Assembly (NCBI RefSeq): GCF_000719705.1
Contig: NZ_JOHO01000020.1
Coordinates: 62,001 to 126,000 of the forward strand
DNA from: Streptomyces sp. NRRL S-350
GTDB taxonomy: Bacteria > Actinomycetota > Actinomycetes > Streptomycetales > Streptomycetaceae
Direction of reading: 5' to 3'
DNA: 64,000 nt
Every line of letters starts with the position of its first letter. Position 1 is the stretch's first letter. This document shows positions 1 through 10,110 of this stretch, in pieces. Both the position numbers and the translations under genes were made by a program. The notes beneath the pieces are model-generated. The model was not told where the DNA came from, made no database searches, and was given only the letters and a program-made list of their open reading frames with translations.

Positions 1-496
1 CGGGCGGTGCGGGCGGCGGCGCGGCCGCCGGCGGCTGGGCTGCGCTCGGCGCGGTCTTCGTCGGCCACGGCTCGACGGTCGACCGCTTGACGGGCGGGCT
101 GTCCTGCGCCTGCCCGGGAGTGCCGATCACCTTGCCGCCGTTCGGGACGTCCAGGAAGGCCATCCCGCCGGCCGGGACCATGCCCAGCTCGGCGGCCCGT
201 CTGGCCAGCGCGTCCGGGGCCGAGTTCTGGTCGATCTGGTGCTGCAGCGACTGCTGCTCGTCGGTGGCGACGGTGGTCTGCTTCTGCAGCCGGGACAGCT
301 CGAAGGAGCCTTCGTTGAGCGCGGTGTTCAACGCCAGCAGCCCGAGCAGCCCCGCCGCGAGCAGCACCACGATGAGCACCGCGAACGGCGTGCGCCCCCG
401 GACCGGCCGCCTCCCCGGTCGGACCGTGATGCGTGCCCTGCCCTGCCCGGGGAGTCCTCCCCGCCCCGCCCGGACCTCACCGGCCACCGGCCCCAC
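1..496 (-). CDS. ftsL: FtsL-like septum formation initiator (3' end cut by window)
   Basis: Small bitopic division protein that partners DivIC/FtsB and FtsQ in the divisome. The reading frame is open to the window edge, so the C-terminus is missing. From a GTG at 496 it gives a basic cytoplasmic tail of about 40 residues (many Arg and Gly), one hydrophobic helix (TPFAVLIVVLLAAGLLGLLA), then a heptad-like stretch (ELSRLQKQTTVATDEQQSLQ) and the FtsL/DivIC-type ending ALARRAAELGMVPAG, followed by a Pro/Ala-rich tail. The start was chosen because GGAGG sits 6 nt upstream of this GTG. It lies 39 nt after rsmH on the same strand, the usual dcw order (rsmH, ftsL, ftsI). The family call rests on topology, the LGM motif and position, because the sequence itself is poorly conserved. 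Confidence 0.85.
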   Translation of the reverse strand, partial: MGPVAGEVRAGRGGLPGQGRARITVRPGRRPVRGRTPFAVLIVVLLAAGLLGLLALNTALNEGSFELSRLQKQTTVATDEQQSLQHQIDQNSAPDALARRAAELGMVPAGGMAFLDVPNGGKVIGTPGQAQDSPPVKRSTVEPWPTKTAPSAAQPPAAAPPPAPP

Positions 497-535
497 CGCT
501 TTCCTCCGCCCTCCGGACCCCACCGGGCCGGTTCG

Positions 536-1510
536 TCAGCCCCGCTTGTTTCGGTCCCTGATCCTCTCCGCCACCCGCAGCCGTACGGGGGCGGCGCGCC
601 GGTTCTCCTCGATCTCCTCCTCGGTGGCCTGCTCGGCACCGCGGGTGATCAGTTTGAGCCAGGGCTGGTGCTCCTCCGGGATGAACGGCAGCCCCGGCGG
701 GGCGGTGTTGGTCGCCCCGGCGGCGAAGTACTGCTTCACCAGGCGGTCCTCCAGCGACTGGTAGGACATCACGACCATCCGACCGCCGATGGTGAGGACG
801 TCCAGCGCCCCCGGGATCGCCCGGTCCAGGACCTCCAGCTCGCCGTTGACCTCGATCCGCAGCGCCTGGAACGTCCGCTTGGCCGGGTTCCCGCCGGTGC
901 GGCGGGTCGCCGCCGGAATGGCGTTGCGCACCAACTCGACCAGACGCGCGCTGTTGGTGAACGGTTCCTTCGCCCGCTCCCGGAGGATCACCGAGGCGAT
1001 CTTCCCGGCGAACCGCTCCTCGCCGTAGAACTTGAGGATCCGGGCCAGCTCGCCGTGGCTGTAGGTGTTCAGCACCTCCGCCGCGCTGATCCCCCGGGTC
1101 TGGTCCATCCGCATGTCCAGCGGCGCGTCCTGCGCGTACGCGAAGCCGCGGTCCGCCTCGTCCAACTGCATGGAGGAGACACCGAGGTCGAACAGGACGC
1201 CGTCCACGCGGTCGATGCCCAGGCGCTCCAGCACCTCGGGGATCTCGTCGTAGACGGCGTGCACCAGCGTGGCCCGGTCGCCGAACGGGGCCAGCCGCTC
1301 GCCGGAGAGCTTCAGCGCCTGCGGGTCGCGGTCCACCGCGACGAGGCGGACCCCGGGGAACTGGGTGAGCAGCGCCTCGCTGTGCCCGCCGAGGCCCAGG
1401 GTGGCGTCCACCACCACGGCACCGGGGCGCGAGATCGCCGGAGCCAGTGCGTCCATGCACCGCTGCAGCATCACCGGGACGTGCTTGGGGCCCGGTTCGT
1501 TGGTGGTCAT
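536..1510 (-). CDS. rsmH: 16S rRNA (cytosine(1402)-N(4))-methyltransferase RsmH (MraW)
   Basis: SAM-dependent enzyme that N4-methylates C1402 in the 16S rRNA decoding centre. The protein is 324 residues, normal for the family. It starts [15 protein letters not shown], the conserved N-terminus in which substrate and SAM binding begin (HVPVML), followed by the SAM site [16 protein letters not shown] and the acidic VDRDPQAL. Later motifs are [14 protein letters not shown] and the C-terminal [24 protein letters not shown] region. The ATG at 1510 is preferred over upstream in-frame codons because homologues begin there and AGGAAGG lies upstream. It is the first visible gene of the dcw cluster, which continues leftwards out of the window. 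No mraZ-like reading frame is present upstream. Confidence 0.96.
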   Translation of the reverse strand: MTTNEPGPKHVPVMLQRCMDALAPAISRPGAVVVDATLGLGGHSEALLTQFPGVRLVAVDRDPQALKLSGERLAPFGDRATLVHAVYDEIPEVLERLGIDRVDGVLFDLGVSSMQLDEADRGFAYAQDAPLDMRMDQTRGISAAEVLNTYSHGELARILKFYGEERFAGKIASVILRERAKEPFTNSARLVELVRNAIPAATRRTGGNPAKRTFQALRIEVNGELEVLDRAIPGALDVLTIGGRMVVMSYQSLEDRLVKQYFAAGATNTAPPGLPFIPEEHQPWLKLITRGAEQATEEEIEENRRAAPVRLRVAERIRDRNKRG

Positions 1511-2048
1511 GCGCGGTGGCGCCCTTCCTCGGTGCGGAGCAGCCCGACGTCCGGGAGCTGCGACCATTCTCGCCCACCGTTCCCCGGCACGACGAAGCGG
1601 CCCGTGGTCCCCGCCCGCTCGAGGGGAAGGTCGTGACCGCCCGGCACCGGGGAAGGTGCGCCAGGTGGCACGGAGCGGGTGGAGGCCACGGGCCGCGTCG
1701 ACCGGGCCGCACCGGCCGGGGAACGCCCGGTTGACGGGCTCCGGCGGGTGTGCTCCACTGCGCCGCAAACTCTATCGCGCGGGCCCTTCCAGTCAATGGT
1801 CCGCTCCGGCGCACCACCCGGGCGGCGGTACGGATCGCCGCAGGTCGCAGCCGTCGGGGCGGCCCTGAGGCGGCCCGACCCGGGGGCCCTCGGAAACCAC
1901 CGCGCGCCCCCACCCCGCAGGCGCGTGCGGCCCACTCCGGGACCATCCGGACAAACCCTCCTGTTGTGGCTATGCGCTCGATCACAGCGGCACGTTCTGT
2001 AGCTCCTCACCCCACCGCGGAGCCCGGATCGGCACTAACGTCGCCGCC
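1511..2048. other. Intergenic region between divergent rsmH and carbonic anhydrase
   Basis: About 540 bases without a convincing gene. Several long open frames cross it on both strands, but they have Arg/Pro/Gly-rich shadow composition and no family resemblance. The sequence becomes less GC-rich near 1950-2045, just before the carbonic anhydrase start, which is where its promoter should lie. The rsmH/dcw promoter should be on the minus strand near 1520-1800. I could not place either promoter with confidence. Confidence 0.4.
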
Positions 2049-2591
2049 ATGACAGTGACTCCCGACCGGCCCACGCCGAACGCCGCTGCCGACCCCGCCC
2101 GACCCAGCATCATCGACCGCTTCGTGGCGGCCAACCGCGAGTACGCGGTGACCTTCCACGACGGCGGCATGGACGCCCGCCCGGTGCAGAAGATCGCCGT
2201 GGTGGCCTGCATGGACGCCCGCCTCGACCTGTTCGCGGCGCTCGGCCTCGAACTGGGCGACGCCCACGTCATCCGCAACGCCGGCGGCGTGGTCACCGAC
2301 GACACCATCCGTTCCCTCACCATCAGCCAGCGCGCGCTCGGCACCCGCTCGATCGCGCTGATCCACCACACCGGCTGCGGCCTGCTCGGCCTCACCGAGG
2401 ACTTCCGCCGCGAGCTGGAGCTGGAGGTCGGCCAGCGCCCGCAGTGGGCGGTGGAGTCCTTCGTCGACCTGGACGGCGACGTCCGCCAGTCGATGCAGCG
2501 CGTCCGCACCTCGCCCTTCCTGCTGCACACCGACGACGTCCGCGGCTTCGTCTTCGACGTCCACACCGGCCTGCTCCGCGAGATCGACTGA
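2049..2591 (+). CDS. Beta-class carbonic anhydrase
   Basis: Zinc enzyme that interconverts CO2 and bicarbonate in the cytoplasm, feeding carboxylases. The 180-residue protein has the beta-CA zinc and catalytic residues: Cys54 with Asp56 and Arg58 in ACMDARLD, then His107 and Cys110 in HHTGCG. The segment VIRNAGG (about 74-80) is the conserved dimer and active-site loop. Its length and order match the short actinobacterial enzymes of the Rv1284 type. It is monocistronic and divergent from rsmH. The ATG at 2049 gives a plausible N-terminus. Confidence 0.95.
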   Translation: MTVTPDRPTPNAAADPARPSIIDRFVAANREYAVTFHDGGMDARPVQKIAVVACMDARLDLFAALGLELGDAHVIRNAGGVVTDDTIRSLTISQRALGTRSIALIHHTGCGLLGLTEDFRRELELEVGQRPQWAVESFVDLDGDVRQSMQRVRTSPFLLHTDDVRGFVFDVHTGLLREID

Positions 2592-2861
2592 CGGCGGCCG
2601 GCGCCGCCGCACCCGCCCGTCCCCGCCCGGCCAACGGCGTCCGGGCATTCGGGGACCGCCGAATGGTGACTTCCGGCCACCTCACAGGGGAGAATGCGGC
2701 TGCCGGTCGGACCCCGAACCACCTGGGGCGGCCGGGCCGCGGGCCGCCTCCCCGACGCCGGATCCTCCTTCGGAACCGTCCCTGGGACGACCGCGTCAAG
2801 CATGGGGTGGGGTTCCGGCCCGGGGACGGGGCGGGCACAGGGTGCCAGGGAGCGTAAACGG

Positions 2862-3908
<1,047 letters not shown>

Positions 3909-3910
3909 GG

Positions 3911-5233
3911 GTGGCCGAGTCCGACCCGGCATCGGGACTGCGGGCCGGATTCCGCGGCCTCACCACCCGGGGCCGCTCCTTCCTCGCCGCCGGGATCACC
4001 GCGGTGGTCTGCGCCTACCTGCTCGACCAGGACGCGCTGCTGCGCGTCGGCGTGCTGCTCGCCGCGCTTCCGCTGGCCGCCGTCGTGGTGGTCGCCAACA
4101 CCCGCTACCGGGTGGCCAGCGGCCGCCGGCTCAGCCCCCACCGGGCGGTCGCCGGCCAGGAGGCCCGGGTCCACCTGCGACTCGACAACGTCTCCCGGGT
4201 GCCCACCGGACTGCTGCTCCTGGAGGACAAGGTCCCGTACGTGCTCGGGCCGCGCCCGCGCTTCGTGCTGGACCGGGTCGAGCCGCGCGGCCACCGCGAG
4301 GTCTCCTACCGGGTCCGCTCCGACCTGCGCGGCCGCTACCCGCTCGGGCCGCTGCAGCTGCGGCTGGCCGACCCGTTCGGGATGTGCGAGGTGACCCGCG
4401 CCTTCACCGCCTCCGACGTCCTCACCGTCGTCCCCCGGATCCAGGCCCTGCCGTACGTCCGGCTCAGCGGCGAGTGGCTCGGCCAGGGCGAGAGCCACAG
4501 CCGCACCCTGGCGCTGGCCGGCGACGACGACGTGATCCTGCGCGAGTACCGGCCGGGCGACGACCTGCGCCGGGTGCACTGGCGCTCCACCGCCCGGTAC
4601 GGCGAACTGATGGTGCGCCGCGAGGAGCAGCCGCAGCGGGCCCGGGCCACCGTCCTGCTGGACACCCGCGAGATCGGCCACCGGGGCAGCGGCCCCGCCT
4701 CCTCGTTCGAGTGGGCGGTCAGCTGCGCCGCCTCCGTCACCGCGCACCTGCTGGAGCGCGGCTACCAGACCCGCCTGCTCACCGACACCGGCCTGTCGGT
4801 GCCGGGGCCCGGCGGCGGGGACCGCAGCAGCGCCGCCGACGTCTCCGGCCTGGTCCTGGACGCCCTCGCGGTCGCCGACCTGTCCGACGGCGGCACGCTC
4901 TCCCGCGCCGAGGAGCCGCTGCGCACCGGCGGCGAGGGTCTGCTGGTCGCCGTCCTCGGCGAGCTGGACGACACCCAGACCGCCCGGCTGGGCCGACTGC
5001 GCAGCCGTACCGGCGGGGCGATCGCCTTCCTGCTGGACGTCGGCACCTGGGCCGGCCTGCGGATGCTCGCCCCGGGCACCGGCGGCGACGACTTCCGGGC
5101 CCGGGTCCGGCAGCTGCGCGAGGCCGGCTGGACGGTGGTCCCGGTGCGCACCGGCGACTCCCTGCCGGACCTGTGGCGGGCCGCCGAAGGCGCCAGGACG
5201 ACCGCCCCCAACCGAGAAGAGGCCGGCGCGTGA
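3911..5233 (+). CDS. DUF58 domain-containing membrane protein
   Basis: Companion of MoxR ATPases, of unknown biochemical role. The protein has 440 residues with two N-terminal membrane helices (about 25-60), a beta-rich middle, and the DUF58 signature REYRPGDDLRRVHWRSTARY (about 213-232), followed by a VWA-like C-terminal half. The GTG start lies 2 nt after the MoxR stop. Its own stop overlaps the transglutaminase start (GTGA), so translation is probably coupled across the three genes. The assignment to DUF58 is firm. Any enzymatic function is unknown. Confidence 0.93.
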   Translation: MAESDPASGLRAGFRGLTTRGRSFLAAGITAVVCAYLLDQDALLRVGVLLAALPLAAVVVVANTRYRVASGRRLSPHRAVAGQEARVHLRLDNVSRVPTGLLLLEDKVPYVLGPRPRFVLDRVEPRGHREVSYRVRSDLRGRYPLGPLQLRLADPFGMCEVTRAFTASDVLTVVPRIQALPYVRLSGEWLGQGESHSRTLALAGDDDVILREYRPGDDLRRVHWRSTARYGELMVRREEQPQRARATVLLDTREIGHRGSGPASSFEWAVSCAASVTAHLLERGYQTRLLTDTGLSVPGPGGGDRSSAADVSGLVLDALAVADLSDGGTLSRAEEPLRTGGEGLLVAVLGELDDTQTARLGRLRSRTGGAIAFLLDVGTWAGLRMLAPGTGGDDFRARVRQLREAGWTVVPVRTGDSLPDLWRAAEGARTTAPNREEAGA

Positions 5234-7662
5234 CCACCCGGGCCAAACTGACCGTGTACTCGGCGCTGGCCACCGCCCTCGCCTCGCTCTGCCTGCTCCC
5301 GCTGCTGACCACACGCAGCTGGCTGACGCACGCCGTCCTGGTGATCACCGTGCTCGCCGGCGTCGGCGCGGGCCTGCGCCGCTCCCCCCTGTACCGCTGG
5401 ACGGTGCCGATCGGGCAGCTGCTGGTGCTGCTCCTGCTGCTGTTGCTCGGCTTCGCCGGAGCCGGCGGGGTGCTGCCCGGACCGGCCACCATGCGGGTCC
5501 TGGACCACGTCTTCACCTCCGGGCTGAACGACATCCAGCAGTACGCGATCCCGGCGCCGCCGACCCCCGGCCTGCGGCTGATCCTGGTCTCCGCGGTCGG
5601 CCTGATCGCCGTCGCGGTGGACACCGTCGCGGTGACCTACCGCCGCTCGGCGCTCGCCGGGCTGCCGCTGCTGGCGCTCTACTCGGTCGGCAACGGCCTG
5701 GCCGGGGACCACGGCAGCTGGTTCTGGTTCGCCCTCGCCGCGGCCGGCTACCTGCTGCTGCTGTTCGCCGAGGGCCAGGACCGGGTCTCCCGCTGGGGCC
5801 GGGTCTTCCGCGGCACCCCGCGCGGCACCGTGAGCTCCAGCCAGGTCAGGCCGGGCGGGCAGCAGGTCGGCGTCCTGGCGCTCGCCGTGGCGATGGTCCT
5901 CCCGGTGGTCCTGCCGCACTGGGGTTTCGGCCTGCTGCACTCCGCCTCCGGCGGCCCGGCGGGCAAGGGCTCCGGCCGGGGCGTGGCCACCAGCCTCGAC
6001 CCGCTGGTCAGCCTGGAGGCCGCGATCACCAAGCCCACCGACGCGGAGCTGCTCACCTACACCCTGGACAGCACGCTGGCCGACCAGATCTACCTGCGGA
6101 CCGGTTCGCTGGACCAGTTCGACGGCACCAACTGGCGGCTCGGCAGCACCACGGTCAACGACCTCCCGGACCCACTGCCCGCCCCCGAAGGCCTGCGCAA
6201 CCCCAACGTCCCCCGGATCGAGGGCGACTTCCAGGTCAGCGACCGGCTGGAGAACAGCTGGCTGCCGCTGCCCTACCCGGCCGCCTCCGTCCAGGTGCCC
6301 AACCGCGGCGACTGGAAGCTCGACCCGGTGACGCGCACCGTCGTCCCGAGCAACGAGAAGGCGATCCGCGGCCTGCGGTACCACGCCAACGCCCTGGACC
6401 TGCGGCCCACCGCCAACGAACTGCGCCTGGCGCCCTCCGCGCCGCAGGCCGTCCGGGACCGCTACACCGTCGTCCCGTCCGACCTGCCGCCCGTGGTGTC
6501 CGAGCGGGCCAGGGCCGTCACCTCCGGCGCCCAGAACGACTACGACCGGGCGATGGCGCTGGTGAAGTGGTTCACCGGCCCGGACTTCACGTACGACACC
6601 ACGGTCTCCGCCGGCACCGGCAGCAACGCGATCGCCGTCTTCCTCCAGGACCGCCGGGGCTTCTGCGTGCACTTCGCCTCCACCATGGCGGCGATGGCCC
6701 GGGTGCTGAAGATCCCGGCCCGGGTCGCCGTCGGCTTCACCCCCGGCGACAACAAGGGCGGCAACGTCTACTCGGTGACCGGCCGGATGTACCACGCGTG
6801 GCCCGAGCTGTACTTCACGGGCTACGGCTGGCTGCGCTTCGAGCCGACCCCGAGCCGCGGCATCCCCACCCGCTACACCGAGACGGCCAGTGCCCCGACC
6901 ACCGCGCCGACCCAGCAGGCGACCGCCGCCCCGCAGACCGCGTCGGCCGCCCCGGCGCCGTCCGCCGGCTCGGACTGCGCCGCCAAGCAGCGCCAGCTGG
7001 GCGACTGCGGGCCGAAGGGCAAGACCGCGGCCAAGGCCGCCGAGGAGTCCTGGCTGCTGTCCGGGCAGGTGCTCGGCACCCTCGCCGCCGTGCTCGCGGT
7101 GATCGCGCTGCTGCTCACGCCGATGCTCTGGCGCACGGCCGTCCGCCGTCGCCGGCTCGGCCGCGGCGGGCGGCGCCGGCCCGGCGGGGACGGGCCGCTG
7201 GAGCCGACCGACGCCCAGGTACTGGCCGCCTGGGACGAGCTGATCGACTCCGCCTGGGACCTCGGAATTCCCCCGGACGAGTCACGCACGCCGCGCTCGG
7301 CCGCCCGGCGGATCACCGAGAAGGCGGACCTGGACGCCGACTCGGCGGCGGCCGCCGGCCGGCTGGCCCTGGCCACCGAACGAGTGCTCTACGCCCCGCC
7401 CGGGCAGAGCGGCCCGGCGCCGCTGACCGCCGACGTCCACACCGCCCGGCGCGGCCTGCGGGCGAGCGTCAGCCGGGCCGGACGGACCAGGGCGCTGCTG
7501 CTGCCGCCGTCCTCGGCGCAGCTGTGGTGGGGGATCGCCGACACCGTGCGAGCGGCCCGGGCCGCCGTCGGCACCGGAGTGGGCCGGGCGGTCGAGGCGG
7601 TGTCGGCGCCGGTGCGGCGGGTCTTCACCCGGCGGCCCGAGCCGGACGCCCCGGAGTCCTGA
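5230..7662 (+). CDS. TgpA-like transmembrane transglutaminase (DUF3488)
   Basis: Membrane protein with an extracellular transglutaminase-fold domain. It has 810 residues from GTG 5230, which overlaps the DUF58 stop. Several N-terminal helices span about residues 5-240. The extracytoplasmic part carries the transglutaminase core with Cys479 in RRGFCVHFAS, His522 in MYHAWPE, and GYGWLRFEPTPS where the third triad residue is expected. A Thr/Ala-rich linker leads to one more helix (VLGTLAAVLAVIALLLTPML) and a cytoplasmic DUF4129-like tail. This is the standard layout for the trio's third gene. The substrate is not known. A protease or crosslinking role in the envelope is inference. Confidence 0.93.
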   Translation: MTTRAKLTVYSALATALASLCLLPLLTTRSWLTHAVLVITVLAGVGAGLRRSPLYRWTVPIGQLLVLLLLLLLGFAGAGGVLPGPATMRVLDHVFTSGLNDIQQYAIPAPPTPGLRLILVSAVGLIAVAVDTVAVTYRRSALAGLPLLALYSVGNGLAGDHGSWFWFALAAAGYLLLLFAEGQDRVSRWGRVFRGTPRGTVSSSQVRPGGQQVGVLALAVAMVLPVVLPHWGFGLLHSASGGPAGKGSGRGVATSLDPLVSLEAAITKPTDAELLTYTLDSTLADQIYLRTGSLDQFDGTNWRLGSTTVNDLPDPLPAPEGLRNPNVPRIEGDFQVSDRLENSWLPLPYPAASVQVPNRGDWKLDPVTRTVVPSNEKAIRGLRYHANALDLRPTANELRLAPSAPQAVRDRYTVVPSDLPPVVSERARAVTSGAQNDYDRAMALVKWFTGPDFTYDTTVSAGTGSNAIAVFLQDRRGFCVHFASTMAAMARVLKIPARVAVGFTPGDNKGGNVYSVTGRMYHAWPELYFTGYGWLRFEPTPSRGIPTRYTETASAPTTAPTQQATAAPQTASAAPAPSAGSDCAAKQRQLGDCGPKGKTAAKAAEESWLLSGQVLGTLAAVLAVIALLLTPMLWRTAVRRRRLGRGGRRRPGGDGPLEPTDAQVLAAWDELIDSAWDLGIPPDESRTPRSAARRITEKADLDADSAAAAGRLALATERVLYAPPGQSGPAPLTADVHTARRGLRASVSRAGRTRALLLPPSSAQLWWGIADTVRAARAAVGTGVGRAVEAVSAPVRRVFTRRPEPDAPES

Positions 7663-7677
7663 ACCCGGGGTCTCACG

Positions 7678-7729
7678 CGCAGGAGCCGGGGGCGGGCAGT
7701 CGATCGACTGCCCGCCCCCGGCTCCTGCG
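7678..7729. terminator. Perfect 52-nt palindrome, bidirectional terminator
   Basis: Bases 7678-7702 and 7705-7729 are exact reverse complements (arms begin GCAGGAGCCGGGGGCGGGCA) around a central AT. It sits between the convergent transglutaminase gene (plus) and DUF3040 gene (minus), 15 nt after the first stop. It has no U-tract, as is common for Streptomyces terminators. The symmetry lets it serve transcripts from both sides. Confidence 0.85.
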
Positions 7730-7797
7730 GCTGCTGCTGGACTCCTGCCGGTGCCGTGCCTGCCGAGGCTTGGGCCCGGCGGCCTTCGGCGGACGGC

Positions 7798-8187
7798 TCA
7801 GAAGCCGCCGGTCTGCTCGTCCCTGCGGCGCTGCCAGCGCTGCTCGACCCGGTCCATCATCCCGGCCCTGCGGCGTGCGGCGGCGGCCGGGCCGGGCCCG
7901 GTGCCCTGGGCCGCAGGCCCGCGGCGCCAGCCGGTCACGGCGAACACCGCGCACCCGAGCATCACGAGGAAGCCCACGACGCTGACCCAGATCTGGTCCG
8001 GGACGACCATCCCGCCCATCAACAGGCCGATCCCCACCACGAAGCCGGCGACGGCCAGGTAGACCCGACGACGGGTGTAAGTGCGCAGCCCGGTTCCCTC
8101 AAGCGCCGACGCGAATTTGGGATCTTCGGCATACAGCGCTCGCTCCATCTGGTCGAGCAGTCGCTGCTCGTGCTCCGAGAGCGGCAC
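7798..8187 (-). CDS. DUF3040 domain-containing membrane protein
   Basis: Small actinobacterial membrane protein, 129 residues, function unknown. The N-terminus MPLSEHEQRLLDQMERALYA is the DUF3040 hallmark. Two hydrophobic helices follow (about 42-62 and 67-86), and the tail is Arg-rich. It is monocistronic and convergent with the transglutaminase gene. In streptomycetes this gene is commonly found near the dcw cluster, which fits here. No catalytic motif is visible. Confidence 0.93.
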   Translation of the reverse strand: MPLSEHEQRLLDQMERALYAEDPKFASALEGTGLRTYTRRRVYLAVAGFVVGIGLLMGGMVVPDQIWVSVVGFLVMLGCAVFAVTGWRRGPAAQGTGPGPAAAARRRAGMMDRVEQRWQRRRDEQTGGF

Positions 8188-8656
8188 GGAGTCCTCCTAC
8201 TCGTCGGTCGCGGATGCGACCGGTCCGCCCACCCCGGTCGGGGAGGCAAGTCCAATCAGCCTTGGGGCACACGGTCGGACGCCTGTGCGGGGGACCCGGC
8301 CCGTGTCGTCCATATGCCCCACGCATCCGGCTGTCATGCTTTCCGGCTTTACCCAGATCATACGGTCCGTGAGCCCGTTACGGAGTGGTCTGCGCCGCGT
8401 GGGCCGGGCCACTTCGAGCGGGCACGGCCGCACCGGTGTCAACGCGCCGCGCCACGGACAAGTGCCCGATCGGATGGAATGGGTCCGGACCTGGGGAGCT
8501 TCGCCTCCGGAGAGCGAGACCCGGCCGGCCGGCCCGGTCGGGTGACCGCTCGGGTGACCGGTCGGCGTCCGGGACGCGAACCGCCGCCGCACGGTGCGCG
8601 AACCGGACGGCGGCGGAAGGTTTCGCGAAGGCCTCGCGAAGGGCCCGGGCGGGCGA
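8188..8656. other. Intergenic region with DUF3040 promoter and a hairpin
   Basis: About 470 bases with no supported gene. A relatively AT-rich patch near 8340-8380 is the best place for the minus-strand DUF3040 promoter. At 8622-8640 a short perfect hairpin (TTCGCGA, loop AGGCC, TCGCGAA) follows the methyltransferase stop on the minus strand and is probably its terminator. The open frames crossing the region lack coding character. Confidence 0.4.
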
Positions 8657-9409
8657 TCAGACCAGCGTGGCCAGCAGGTGCAGCTGGGTCGCCACGGCGT
8701 GGAAGGCGGGCTGCGCGGCGGCGGCCTCCTCCAGCTTCAGCAGGGCCTCCAGCGCGCCCGGCTCGGTGTCCACCAGGACGCCGGGGACCAGGTCGGCGAA
8801 GACCCGGACGCCGTGCACCGACTCCACCCGCAGGCCCACGGCCTCGGCCAGCCGGCCCAGCTCCTCGCCGGTGAAGCGGCGCGGCATCGGGTCCTGCTCG
8901 CCCCAGCGGCCGTCGACGGCGGAGAGCACCGTCCGGGCCTCGGTGAAGTGGCCGGCCAGGGCGCGGGCCAGCACGGCGCCGTTGCGGTTGGCGGCCAGCA
9001 GGCTCACCAGGCCGCCCTTGCGCAGGGTGCCGGCCAGGCTGCCGAGCGACTCGGCCGGGTCGTCCACGACCTCCAGGACGCCGTGGCACAGCACCGCGTC
9101 GACGCTGCCGGGGGCGACCAGCTCGGGCAGCGTCTGGGTGTCGCCCTGGACGGCCCGCACCAGGTCCGTCACACCGGCCTCGGCGGCCCGGCGCTCCAGG
9201 GCGAACAGGGCGTCCGGGCTCGGGTCGACCACGGTGACGCGGTGGCCGAGCTTGGCCACCGGCACGGCGAAGTTGCCGGTGCCGCCGCCGGTGTCGACCA
9301 CGTCGAGCACCGGCTGGTCCAGCTCGGCCGCCCGCTTCTCCAGGGCTGCCCGCACCACCTCCCACACCACGGCGGTACGCAGGGCGCTGCGGGGACGCGT
9401 CGGGTACAA
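8657..9409 (-). CDS. Class I SAM-dependent methyltransferase
   Basis: Methyltransferase of unknown substrate, 250 residues. It has the SAM-binding motif I VLDVVDTGGGTGNFAVPVA, the acidic motif VTVVDPSPDAL, and motif IV DAVLCHGVLEVV. I chose the TTG at 9409 because AAGGAG lies 7 nt upstream of it. A GTG at 9427 would add six residues but has no well-placed ribosome binding site. It precedes DUF3040 and follows the HEPN gene on the same strand (45-nt gap), so it may be co-transcribed with the HEPN gene. Confidence 0.88.
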   Translation of the reverse strand: MYPTRPRSALRTAVVWEVVRAALEKRAAELDQPVLDVVDTGGGTGNFAVPVAKLGHRVTVVDPSPDALFALERRAAEAGVTDLVRAVQGDTQTLPELVAPGSVDAVLCHGVLEVVDDPAESLGSLAGTLRKGGLVSLLAANRNGAVLARALAGHFTEARTVLSAVDGRWGEQDPMPRRFTGEELGRLAEAVGLRVESVHGVRVFADLVPGVLVDTEPGALEALLKLEEAAAAQPAFHAVATQLHLLATLV

Positions 9410-9454
9410 GGCGGGGCTCCTTGGCACGTGCAGTTCGATCAGGATGCCTCCACC

Positions 9455-10036
9455 TTAAGCCTGACGGGTGGCCGGTCCGCCCGCGCCGGGCGGCTCGTCG
9501 CCGTCCAGCGGCAGCCGCGGCGCGGGCGGGACCGCCCGCAGGCCCAGCAGCCGCTCGACCAGGCGCAGGAACAGGGCGGAGTTGCGGATCAGGTCGTCGG
9601 CGTCGCGGGCGGACGCGGCGCCCCGGATCCCGGCCTCGGCGGCGGCCCGGCGGCGCGCCCCGGCGCCGTAGTACAGCGCCCACTCGGCGAGCTCCGGGGC
9701 CACCTCCGGCAGCACCTCCCAGGCGCTGCGGATGGCCTTGCGCCGCCGCGGACTCTTCTCCGGGCGGCCGCGCACCGCCAGGACGGCCGCCACGGTGCGC
9801 AGCGCGGCGAGGTGGGCCGTGGCGTAGCGCTCCAGCGGGTCCTCCAGGGCGCGGGCCCGGGCGAGGGTGCGGTGCGCGTCGGCGAGCAGGTCGAGGGCGG
9901 CCGGCGGCGCGGCGGTGCGGCGCGGCACGGGGTGGACGTCCCCTGCGGCGGGGTGGGCGCCGGACGGGCCGGGGATGTGCGGCAGGGCGGCGGAGTGGAG
10001 GCGGGCGGTGACGGGCTCAGGGTGGCTGATGGTCAT
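9455..10036 (-). CDS. SAV_6107 family HEPN domain protein
   Basis: Small, mostly helical protein of 193 residues. The N-terminal 50 residues are Pro/Ala-rich. The rest (from LDLLADAHRTLARARAL to LFLRLVERLLGLRA) is the helical SAV_6107-type HEPN domain, including the conserved RSAWEVLPEVAPELAEWALYY segment. HEPN folds are often RNases or partners of nucleotidyltransferases, but the canonical R-x4-6-H motif is not obvious. The ATG at 10036 has GGGGGAG just upstream. A RecA-NDp-type promoter at 10088-10110 suggests induction by DNA damage. A biochemical role cannot be assigned. Confidence 0.88.
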   Translation of the reverse strand: MTISHPEPVTARLHSAALPHIPGPSGAHPAAGDVHPVPRRTAAPPAALDLLADAHRTLARARALEDPLERYATAHLAALRTVAAVLAVRGRPEKSPRRRKAIRSAWEVLPEVAPELAEWALYYGAGARRRAAAEAGIRGAASARDADDLIRNSALFLRLVERLLGLRAVPPAPRLPLDGDEPPGAGGPATRQA

Positions 10037-10087
10037 GGTCTCCCCCGTTCCGAGGCAGCGCGCGGACCGGATGGTCCGTGCCCTTCC

Positions 10088-10110
10088 ATCGTGACCGGCA
10101 CCACTGACAA
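10088..10110 (-). promoter_or_regulatory. RecA-NDp type (PafBC-dependent) DNA-damage promoter
   Basis: Read on the minus strand, the site is TTGTCAGTG, 8 nt (GTGCCGGT), then CACGAT. The published actinobacterial RecA-independent damage promoter is TTGTCRGTG-N8-TANNNT. The -35 half and spacing match exactly, and the -10 differs only at its first base. It ends 52 nt before the HEPN ATG, a sensible leader length. Confidence 0.7.

Noticed and set aside
4384..5229. A 282-codon N-terminal extension of the transglutaminase
   Set aside because: It overlaps DUF58 in another frame, is almost only Arg/Pro/Gly/Ala, and GTG 5230 overlaps the DUF58 stop in the usual coupled way.
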